A DNA stretch of 64,000 nucleotides, taken from contig NC_092673.1 of NCBI RefSeq assembly GCF_964355755.1, forward strand, positions 11,971,001-12,035,000, in the 5' to 3' direction. The number at the start of each line of letters is the position of its first letter. Position 1 is the stretch's first letter. The notes under the pieces were generated by a model that saw nothing but the letters and a program-made list of their open reading frames with translations, did no database searches and was not told the origin of the DNA. This document shows positions 21,924-33,900 of this stretch, one piece after another. A program made the translations under genes and the position numbers. The stretch comes from Antedon mediterranea (taxonomy: Eukaryota > Echinodermata > Crinoidea > Comatulida > Antedonidae).

Positions 21924-24900
21924 ATGTCGATTCCTTTATGGAAGCAAACAATATTGGAACGGAAAGAAAAAAAGAAAGAGGAAGAAAAACGGAAAGCCGC
22001 TGAAGCTGAGCAACGCCGGTTGGACGCCCTACCGCCGTGGAAACGCGTTATCGAGGAAAGAAATGTCATCATTATTTCGGCGGACAAAACAGAAGTAGGC
22101 CTAGGTCTAGAAGTTAAAAAGTCGGATCGAAAGGTAGCTGAAAAAATAAAGGATCATTTGAAAAAAGAAAAAAATGATGATGGTGTTTCTGAGGAACACT
22201 GCACGTCCGTTGGAGACAACCCATTTTTGAAACTCGACAAAAACAGATCACATAAAACACAAAATTCACGAAATGTTGGTGCATCAACTTCAAAAACAAC
22301 TAGACCAGAAGGACATGGAATAAAAATTAATAAAACTGGTGTAACTTTTATTCAACAAAGTACAAAACCTGATGTAGCAGCAACATCTTTCACCTCAACA
22401 CAGAAAAAAACTGAGCATAATGTACCAGTATTGTCAGAAAATAATGAATCTGTAAAGCAAAATGATTTTGTTGACAAACAGCAACTTAGTGTAAGTGAAC
22501 TACTTGGACGATTCAAGTATTCATCTCAAGAAAACCTTTTGGATGTAGGTATTACATCACCACCAAGACAATCAAGGAGTACATCAACAAATAAGACCTC
22601 AAGAAGCAAAAGTTTAGATCGCAATACAGCCAAGAAAGTTGATAATATTTCACATTCTGTACACTGTTTACCAACTGCTGCAAAAGCCTCACCATCTTTT
22701 CCACATTCAAAACAAGTTTTATCAACTCCTAAAGTAACTGAAAAGGACAATTTGCACTCTGCTCTAATAAATAGCGAGTATGATATCCTGACAAGAAAGA
22801 AGAATAAACCAGATTTGTCTGCGAGTGAGTTAATTGATTTAGGAGCAGATGCTCCCATTAGCCCCTTGTCAACATTGTCACCGTTCAATTTTGAAATTAT
22901 TGAAAGTGCTCGTATACAAAGAAAGATTAAAGCTGATAAAAATGAAATTGCAGAGACAGAAAAAGGAGATATAAATACAAATCTAGGTAACAAAAACTAC
23001 TCTGTTTCCACGCAAAAATACAAGAATGAACATGTAACCCAAAAAAAAGGAAATAAGAAAGAAGATGTGTCTGTTGATACAAACTCATTTAGAAATAATG
23101 ACAACTTGAAGAAATCTGTTTTAGGAATGCCTTCAACACATACTGTTCAAGACCTTTCTCCAGTACCACCACCAAGAAATAAGAAAAAGAAAAAAGCTCC
23201 AAAATTAGAAGAAGCTGTCATGAAAAAAGAATCTCATAAAGAAAACTCAGCTAATGAAAAAACATTTTCTATAAAATCTGTCCCACAGCAACAAAATCTT
23301 AAAAAAGAAAACAAAGTTCACTTAGTAATTGGCGATGTTAAAACAAAACAAGTTGGTGTTAAAAGTGAAGTAAGTGCAGCCAAGGAAAATCATATATCAT
23401 TGAATGATAAAGATGACCTACCTGTTTCAAATATAGATGACATTTTATTGTCACCTGTAAAACGAGAAGTAGGTGAAGAACTTGAAACGTATAAACGAAA
23501 ATCAGATGACAAATTGGTTAATCTAAGTGATGGGGAGAAAAAGAAAGGAGTTGTTAAAAAAATAACCTCTGTAGAGTTTGTCGGAGAAAACGAATTTACT
23601 GGAAATCTTTCCATATTAAAGTCAGTTGATGGAAATCATGCAATAAAATCAAAGGTGAGTCAGTTCACAGTTATAATATAATTCAGAGAGAAATTCTAGG
23701 CACTGTACTGTGGGAATATTTGCTGTGTTAGTCTTATTAATGTATACTACTAATTTCAAATTTAATTCATAATTTTTGAGATTGTGTTTACTCAATATTT
23801 AAGATGCCCACAAATATTTTAAAAACTTGAGTACCATAATTAAAGTTAAAAAATATGAACCAAAGAGAAAAAAATAGGGTGTTTCCTGAATTAGTCAACC
23901 ATTGAATGAGTAGTATACAGCACATTGTTGCCCATTCATGCATACAGCACCTACTGTACTATGCATACAAATAAAGTACTTTTTTTCTTTTGTGATTTAC
24001 TGTACAGTATTGTGTTGGATATGCCCTTTAGACATCTGTAATTCAATGACGTATCCATGCTGTACCTGCTGAGTATCAGCAAAATACATACAACCAAATA
24101 CAAGTTATCATGTGTGGGCAATGGTCATATTGACATTTTAAGGTGTAACTGTAATAATGTTTGAACAAACTTGATTTTAAAAATACTGTTGATAGAACTG
24201 GCACAATCTAAAATTCTAAGTTGGATCATACTCTTGAATTTATAATACATGTAATAACCACATTTAATTAGGTTATACTGTATGCATTGTTGATATAAAG
24301 TTAGTCTGGGCTCCAGACGGAGTTTTTTCTTAATATTAGTAAAAATATAAATATTTTTGCACATATGGCGTTTCATACATGTATTACTTGAGTTTGGATA
24401 CTCCGTCTGGGGAAACACGCAAAAGTCACGTGGTTTGACACCAAGAATTCTTGGTGCATAGATTATCCGGTTGACTAGTTTCAGCTGCATGCGATTGGCT
24501 ACTCACTCGTACACCGTTTTAATATTCATGTTTCAGAATTTCAAAGACTCAACAACTAAGAAGGTACGCATGCGCTATGTTACGTTTAGAAAATGTGTAC
24601 TTGGGTACATTAATGACAGTTTCTGAAGGCTAGAAATGATTTTATACCGTATGCCTAGTAGTAGTCTGGTAAACATTTGATAGGATTTTTCCCAAGAAAA
24701 CTCGTCTTGCTTCTCCGCAAATCAAACATTGAATGGATTGAATGGATCATTACGCGGAGATAATTTGATTTAATTCCCACCCAGACCCTGTCCTGTTCTG
24801 TGTAGTGGTGTAGCCCTGTCTGTTGTTGTGTGTGAATCCTGTTGTGTGCCGGTGGTGGTATGTACAGTAGGCCTACCTTATTGGCGTTTTATTTGGCAGG

Positions 24901-27900
24901 TCATACGTGCCAGTTGAGTAGGACCTACGAAGGAGGCCTAGGCTAAGGACTAAACAATTAATAAACAAAACAACTTGGCAACACGATTTCATATTTCAAC
25001 AGTTCTCGATCGTACATTCAGCACTGTACGTACTCTATCTTTTTCATTTTGAAACAAAATGATCATTGGTTGATTCGAAATCCATATTTACATACCGCCC
25101 GCCCCATATAGCCAAATACGGTATGATAACCTACGTCATTCTTATCGGATGTTTGCGGTCTGCAAATCGATTTCTATACGTGTTTCACAAGTCTGTATTT
25201 TCAGACAAAAATCGCAGTCGAAATAAAAACAAATAAATAAAAATAAAAAACAATACAGACTTGGGGCAAGTCTAATATAAAGTTTGCGGTACACCACATA
25301 TATATCGTCGATTTCAATCCAAGTCTGCCCTAAACCGTCTCGGCCAAAGTCAAGTCAGCCCCAAGTCAAGTCGGCCTCAAGTCAACTCGGCCAAAAAATA
25401 ATCGGTCAACTCTGCCCCATTAAAGTATGGAACGCCAAAAGTGCAAATGATGGGATTGATAAAATAATATTTCTTCACAATTTTTTAACTATAAATAATT
25501 CTGACTTTTAATGAATATTAATATTTAGACAATAATATATTTAGCAAAAAAAAATAGGAATGATTTCACCAAATTTCCTTTATTTACGTTCAATAAAATT
25601 TCAAATTGCACAATTGAAAACAATTTCGTAGCTGCGCCTTTTGGCAGCTTTTTCGATATCTACAACTGCTACGTGTTTTCACTGACCAGGGGATTCCCCT
25701 TTTATTTAAACGCAAATCATGGACAAAAACAATGTACAATCATTTTTTCTATGGCCAAATGGTGGAACGTAGGCCTCCGTTTTCGATTTACTAAAATACC
25801 TGCACGTGTTTTTGTAACACGCGGGTACTATATTCATATCGGCAATGAGTTCATTTTTTTATATGATATTATTAATTATATTATTTTTTTTATTTCTTCA
25901 TTTTTTTTAAAGAATCATAATAATATTAAGCACTTTTTGCGTTCCATACTTTATTGTGGCCGAGTTGACCGATTAGTTTTTGGCCGAGTTGACGTGAGGC
26001 CGAGTTGACTTGAGGCCGACTTGACGTGGGGCAGACTTGACGTGGGGCAGACTTGACTTTGGCCGAGACGGTTTAGGGCCGACTTGACCTGCACCCATAT
26101 CGTCACACGAACCGGCGAATCCGCAAAATGTCCATTTCGAGAAAATCACGATTGTAAAAAAGGCACTTTTTGCACGGTCATTTCTCGCAAGAAAAAAAGC
26201 GAATGTCCATTATTTTTGTGGTAATTATGTAAAAATATATCAAATGAATAATTTTAAAGTGTCCATAAAAAAATAAACTCATTAATTAAAGAGTAATCAC
26301 TTAATTAATACATTCGTCACTTCGTGTGAAGATTATTTACCGCGTATCACGTAACTAAGCGATATTCGACGCATATTCGTCACTTCGTGTGAACAAGAAT
26401 CTTACGCAATGACTATGAAATATGCGGTATTCGCCGTGATTGCGTGGTAATGAATAGGCAGTTCCACGTAAACATCTTAGATAGAGCCCTAACGATAATA
26501 ATATAAAGTAAACAAATTATTCTGTTAAAAATCCAAAAGAACAATCACAAATCAGTTGCAAAATATAATTTATAGTAGCCTAACTGATGCACAAACATCA
26601 TTTCAGCTATTGTAAATAATAAAATATTGTAATTTAATTATTAATTTATACATTATTTGATCTCTACATAAGGCAAGGCAATGTTATATAGTTAGAATAA
26701 ACGTTTTTAATTCAATATTCCCTTAGTAGGCCCTACGGGAACAGTTAAAAAATAATTTAGACAGTCCATTGTACAATACGGCTTTATCAGCATATTAGGC
26801 CTACAATCATTTAGCCATTCATGGCCAATATAGTATTTATTAAATAACATTTAATGTGTTATCTGCCTTTTCTAATATCCGTATTAAAAGGCTAATTTTA
26901 ATTATTTACTAATTTAATGTGATACCGTAGCAATGTGGTCTTATTGTAGGGCATATCACAGGATAACATTTTTTTTCAGAACTAATATTCGTGGTGTACC
27001 GCCAACTTTATATCAACATTTGATTTTGCCATGCAAACTTTCAAACAATACTTTATATGCATATCGTAAGCGTCCGCGTCTGTTGCTTTCAACTGGTCAA
27101 TGTGTCTTTTCCACACTCTGCCATCCTGAACACTAATTACGTATGATTTTGGAGCAATATGTTCAAAGGATAACCTAGAGCAAGAGCCTACGCGCATCAA
27201 GCGGGGTACACAATGTGCTCGTGCATATACTACAGACAATCAAACAAAATATGACATTTTCTTGGACCAAAATAACAATCTTAACATTAACCTTCTTTCA
27301 AATGTTCATACAGTACACTATATTAATGTTAAAAGTATATACTGTACAGTCAGATCTGTACAGTACTTTGACAGTACATCATTTTTCAAAATGTTTTTTT
27401 CAAGATGTCATAGTAAAAAAAAAAGATTCATTGCAGTATTATACTTTTACAGTGCATCATTTTTCACAATGTTTTTTCAAGATGTCATCCTAGTAAAAAA
27501 AAATGCATGCGGAATCTTTAACTTGTGTATGGCTCGGTTTAGTCTGGACTCCAGACTGAGTTTTGTCTTAATTTTAGTAAAAATATATATATTTTTGCAC
27601 ATGGCATTTCATACGTGTATTACTTGAGTTTGGATACTCCGTTTGGGGAAACACGCAAAAGTCACGTGGTTTGACATAGTGCATAGATTATCCAGTTGAC
27701 TAGTTTCAGCCGCATGCGATTGGCTATTCACTCGTACGCTGTTTTAATATTCATATTTTAGAATTTCAAAGACTCAACTCAACTGAGATGTAGCGCATTC
27801 GCTATGTTACGTTTAGAGCTGTAGACAATGTGTGGGGATGTACACACGTGACGTGTGTACTTTTGTACATTGATGAAAGTTTCTAAAGGCTAGAAATGAT

Positions 27901-30900
27901 TTTACTGTATATGCCCAGTAGTCTGGTAAACATTTGATGGGATTTTCTCCAAGAACATGGAAACACTTCTTGATAATGATAGGCATAGCTTTTTCGCAAA
28001 TCAAACATTGAATGGATTTATTATGCAGAGATTATTTAATTCCCACCCAGACCCTGTCCTCCTCCTAGCCTGTCCTGTCTGTGTGGTGGTGTAGCTCTGT
28101 TGTGTGCCGGTGGTGGTATATGTACCTTATTTTTTTAATTTTTTTAAATTCTCATTTTAGGCAAATTGCCAAGGATAACCACAAGTAAATTCATTCACTA
28201 TCCTTCTCAAAGGTGGCAATCCCATTTACAAGACAAACATATACACAAGATACTACATAAACAAAGACTTTGGAGTGGAGTTGTAAATTGTTATGAGAAA
28301 AAAACCTATGACAGGACTTTAACCTAGGACCCTTAGATTGGTAGCCAAGCATCATAACCACCAATCCACAGCCCCACTCATAGGCCTACGTACGAGTTGA
28401 GTTGGCCTACGAAGGAGGCCTAGACAATTACCGTAGTTCCTCGGGTATAATCCCACCTCGAGTATAATCCCACCCCCGACTTTACGATTACCTTCGCACG
28501 CAAGCATATCCCCGGGAAAAGTCCCAATGTATAATTTATCATTAGGATAGAGGTAGGCCTAGTTAGCTAGGCCGACATCGATTTTTTTAAAGAAATTCTC
28601 ACCAAAAAATAGAGTAATTTCTCTGAATTCGGCTGACTTCATTTCATTTCATTTCATAGTAACATTTATTTCCTTCATAATATACAAAATAAATAATATA
28701 ATACAAAATTCATGACGAGAAGAAAGATAGTTAAAACAATACAATTTTTTTTTTTCTCATCTTTAAAACTTATTAAAACTCATCAAACATTGGCCATCGT
28801 AAAGTTGAATACAACCTTAATATCATTGCCCCGAGCTTCGCGTTTTAGGGCATTTTTTAAGTAGAAATCTGGGAGAAAATCTATACAGTAGGCATAGACC
28901 AATTAGGCCGCCTAGGCCTAGATGACCTGGCAGTCTAATGTCTAGGCCTACATCGGAATATAACTTTAGATAGCCTAAATCGTAGCCAGAAGAAATATTG
29001 TCATTTTCAGTTCATGCACTGGGAAATCCCCGGGTATAGTCCCACCTCCAAAATTCGGGCAAATTTCACGTACAAGGGGGGTGGGATTATACCCGTGGAA
29101 CTACGGTAATAAACAAAACAACTTGGCAACACATTTTTATATTTCAACAGTTGTTCATTCTCGATCGTACATTTAGCACTGTACGTAATACGGTATGATA
29201 ACCTACGTCATTCTTATCGAATGTTTGTGGTCTGCAAATCGATTTCTATACGTGTTTCAGAAGTCTGTATTTACCCAAAAAATGATGTTTTTCGCCCAAA
29301 AAAAAGCCAACTTACAGACATTTCATTATTTTTTTATATAAATTACCTGCTATAATAGTCCTAGTCATGATAGAACCAATAATAAGTGATTTGGAGGAGG
29401 TTTGCGCAGGTTTTTTTTAGGTTTGCACGATTTACACTGTAAAATCTGACATTTTACCCCAAAAAATGATGTTTTTCGCCCAAAAAAAAGCCAACTTACA
29501 GCAATTTCATAATTTTTTTTTCATAAATTACCTGCTATGATAGTCCTAGTCATGATAGAACCAATAATAAGTGATTTGGAGGAGGTTTGCGCAAGGTTTT
29601 TTTAGGTTTGCACAGGTTTTTTTTAGGTTTGCGCGATTTACACTGTAAAATCTTACATTTTACCCAAAAAATGATGTTTTTCACCCAACTTTAACAGCAA
29701 TTTCATTTTTTTTTTCATAAATTACCTGCTATGATAGTCCTGGTCATGATAGAACCAATAATAAGTGATTTGGAGGAGGTTTGCGCAGGGTTTTTTGAGG
29801 TTTGCGCTTGGTTTGCGCAGTTTAGCAATATCCAAAAATGGGGTATGTAATTGCATGATGCGCTCTATTAAATTGGATTAACTAGTACAAAAAGAGAAAA
29901 CAAATTCTATTTGTGGCCATATGGTGACGTCAGAACATCCGGTAGGTACAAATTTACATGGATTGATTTCTACAACTCATCAGCTTCCATAATACATTTT
30001 TAAAAATGGGGGCAACTAGCATTATACTTAGCACACGATTATTAAAGTTTAACGTGCATGTGCGTCATTATTTTGCAACTAAAGTTTATCAAAATAAATG
30101 AAATCTACTACAGAAAATATGAAAAATAAAATTCAATTTTATTATTGAAAATTGTTAGAAAATTGATGACTTTTACGCGATATGCGCTCTATTGAATGTG
30201 ACGAACTGTGTCGAAAGAGATAAAAATCAGATGGCCATATATGATGACGTCATAACATATTTACAGTCTAAATTCATATTTACAACTCATTACCTTTAAA
30301 AAAAAATTTAACATGGATAGATTAACACATTATTTTAATTTAATTTCATATTTCACATCATTAATTTTTATAGTTTGATTAAAGGCATTTTTATCATTGT
30401 TTTATTTTCTTTCATTTTGTTTGTTTTATGTTGACATATTTAAATAAACTGATTTGCCACTAGAGTGTAGAGTTTTAAGTTTAACAGTTTTAAACCTACT
30501 GTGGACATGGTGAAACTGAATAATAAAATGCAGTTTAGTTGTGTCCAGCTGTTACTACAGTACTGTGTAGCTACCTCACAAAAACATATTTTCTTTACAC
30601 CATCTATCAAATACTGAGAATGCAGCTATTGTGTGCCATTTTCCAGATGACTTGCTCAGTGGCTGGTGTAAAGCATAATGCTATTACTGTACAACAGAAT
30701 AATAGATAAGATTTTAAAATGACATTTCTTATTGATCTATTTGCACTTTTATTAATTGGGTTTTAAATCTCTAATTTTGTTATCTGCATTAATGTATTAA
30801 ATTAATACTCTAGCCAAATGGGTATCGCTTTCCAGACACAACTGATGATAGCCAGCCTCTTTCTATAGGCCACAGACCCTGTATGCTTGGAGCTTTAGTA

Positions 30901-33900
30901 AGTTTTGGGTTAGCCAGGCTAAGTTTTGGTAAAGTTCAAAAGGATGAACCTATAATACCATGAATGCATTTTCATTGTTGTGATCGACCATAATTTGTTA
31001 TTGTTCAAAAGTTCCAAAATTAATTTCAAAAACTATGCTCTGTTTGTTAAATCGACCAACTAAAGTCCCAAAAAAGAGAGGAAAGTAAACGAGTGTCATT
31101 TTCATTTTTATGATGTAATTTTATAAATTGGGTCACATATTTTCAACAACAGTATACTGCTCCTCAGAATGAAAGGTAACCATCATGTTTCAAAATACAG
31201 TCTTCCCAGTATAATTCTGGTCATTTTGCATGGATCAATTATTATAATGAATATGAACATGTTGCTCCCAGATTGCAGACAGAGAGAAGATTGTATTACG
31301 ATTTTGTGGCAAAATTTCTATTTATATTTGACGTGGTCAATTTCTTTTTTTTTTTCAGATCCAGCATTATAGATTAGTAGGGCTAAATATTTCATAAATG
31401 ATAAAAACAATCCGTCAGGTTGCAAAAAAATATAAATATCCATTATTTTGTTTTAAAAAGTTAAATCCGCGTCTGAATAATAGATTTAATAATACTTCTA
31501 AAAAAGTGCACCTTGTAAAATTCAGAGATGGAAGACAGCTACTATACTGTATCTACTGATATTCACTTTTTATGTCTATTTCGTTTCAGAAATCTGTTAC
31601 ATTTAATCAACAGTTAAGTGAAACCTTTGATTATGCTTCGGAGGCAGCTGCAAATTTGTTTTTTGATGAAATTGAATCAGTTGGCAGTACAGAAAATGAA
31701 AATTTAAAGGACAGTTCAGATGTTAAATTAACTGACGAAGTTACTGACAACATCAATGAAGATGATGAAATTGAACACAAATCTGTTGACGATGGCCTTA
31801 AAAGCAATACATCAATAGGAAATAAAGGTGACTTTCTTTTTCTTTGCTATTTTTTTGTGGTGTCGCATGATTTTATAACATAAGCCTTGTTGAACCATGA
31901 GCCCCTTTCACACAGAATTGCAGCCCTATTTTGATAAGCAATCCAATTCAAATTCAAATTTATTCGCCTCAAGAAACATAAAAAAAAACTGTACATTTAA
32001 ATAAAAGGGTTTTAACAAATTAAATTAAGTGTCAAAATCATTTTTTAAATTGCTATATAATAGAAGCAAGTAAAAATGACCTAGATTTGGAATCACTAAT
32101 AAATATCTGGTGAAATAAATTCACTTACATTTAATAATGTTGGACAACTTAGGTAAATTTAAAGAGTGAAGGAGAGCTGTGTTTCTACAGAATTTAGGTA
32201 AACCTAACGCTTCTTTTAATTAATTTACCTTGTGTTTTTTCCAAGTCAAGAATATCCTTCTTGCTTAGATTACACATTGTAGGCCATACTGTACGTTAGA
32301 GTTGTTTTTCAGACATGTAGTTTTACATCTGTAGACGAACCATGTTTACACATGCCAGTTCCTTGCAATGCATAGAAAGCTCTCTGACATTTACTTATTC
32401 TGTTCCTGACGTGAGCATCGCCTAGGTATGTGACGACATCAACACATGCCAAGATACTGTTATCTACAGATAAATTTGGGATCTTAAGATTACCACTTAG
32501 TTTAATGCCTAGGTATGTGACGACATCAACACATGCCAAGATACTGTTATCTAGATACCATTTGGGATCTTAAGATTACCACTCATTTTAATGCCTAAGT
32601 ATGTGACGACATCAAGACATGCCAAGATACTGTTATCTAGATACCATGTGGGATCTTAAGATTACCACTCAGTTTAATGCCTAGGTACGTGACAACATCA
32701 ACACATGCCAAGATACTGTTATCTAGATACCATGTGGGATCTTAAGATTACCACTCAGTTTAATGCCTAGGTACGTGACGACATCAACACATGCCAAGAT
32801 ACTGCTATCTAGATACAATGTGGGATCTTAAGATTACCACTCAGTTTAATGCCTATCCATAACTTATTACGATTGAAACTATATTATGGTTGAAAACGGT
32901 ATATTACCGAAGATTGTTGGTACTATAAATAAATCGGACAACAATAGGCCAACATAACATTTACAGTAGGCCTAGGCCTATATACTACATATAGGCATAT
33001 CGTGTAACCGCCCAACTAGCCTACCAACCACCAATTCATTTTAGTTACGCTTTTGGCGGCATTTTTTAATTGAACGACCGTAGCTTGCTGCATTGTTATC
33101 CCAATTTTGTTTTTTTTTACTGTTGCCTATTACCGGAAGACGCTCACTGCTGAGGGTGAGGAATATCGCTCAGTTCATTGAACCCAGTACGGTACGGTAA
33201 TAGGAATCTTGACTATTTTAGATAGATAATACAATTTCAAGATGCCTCTACAAACCAGAGCCCAAATACATGCGACGCCACCACCAAAGTTAACACCCAT
33301 GACTGACCAATCATCATCACCAACCAACAAACAAAACGAAAACTCACCACCCATACTAACAAAAATATGCGCTGAACACCCACCAGCAGATGCAGAAGAT
33401 ACCTTGTCAGATGATGACGAGTTGACCCAGTTTAATAATGACAACAACACATCCTTCCATGAGGATTGTAATCTAGCCATAAATAGTCTAGAAAAACTGT
33501 TCATAGACATGTTGGCAAATACCGTGAAAGAAAACTGCGAGTTAAATGTTAAAATAACCAACGATGAAAACCGCCGTCTCTTAATAGAAAATAACAAACT
33601 GAAAAGCGAGATAAAAACCTTAAAAGAGAAAATAAAGTCAAAGACACCAAATGACACACCTAGGGTTGAACACAGTCAACATTGACGTCACCCCATCGTT
33701 ATCTCCACAAAAATCACACCAGTAGCCACAGCAGAGGTGAAGGTAATGGATACACTAAGCTCTTTGTAACTTTTCTCCCGACGCCGACTAGTATCTAGTC
33801 CGGTGCTTTCATAGACTACACAAACCAACAGTGGTGTTGGTAGTCTATGAGTGCTAGCTTACCTGGATAAATGCCCTCCCACCGTCCTATCAGACAAGAG

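Larger units (their letters stand above)
27538..29262. repeat. 0.9-kb dispersed repeat, copy 2, split by two insertions
   Basis: Parts 27538-28130, 28384-28430 and 29107-29262 match copy 1. The gaps are a SINE (28131-28383) and a TA-flanked TIR element (28431-29106). Confidence 0.8.

Noticed and set aside
22526-22993. Minus-strand ORFs opposite the long taperin/phostensin-like exon
   Set aside because: They mirror a long Lys/Ser-rich coding exon and have no features of their own.
33175-33657. 160-codon minus-strand ORF opposite the coiled-coil ORF
   Set aside because: Hydrophobic, Phe/Ser-rich mirror of an Asn/Lys/Asp-rich frame; typical shadow.
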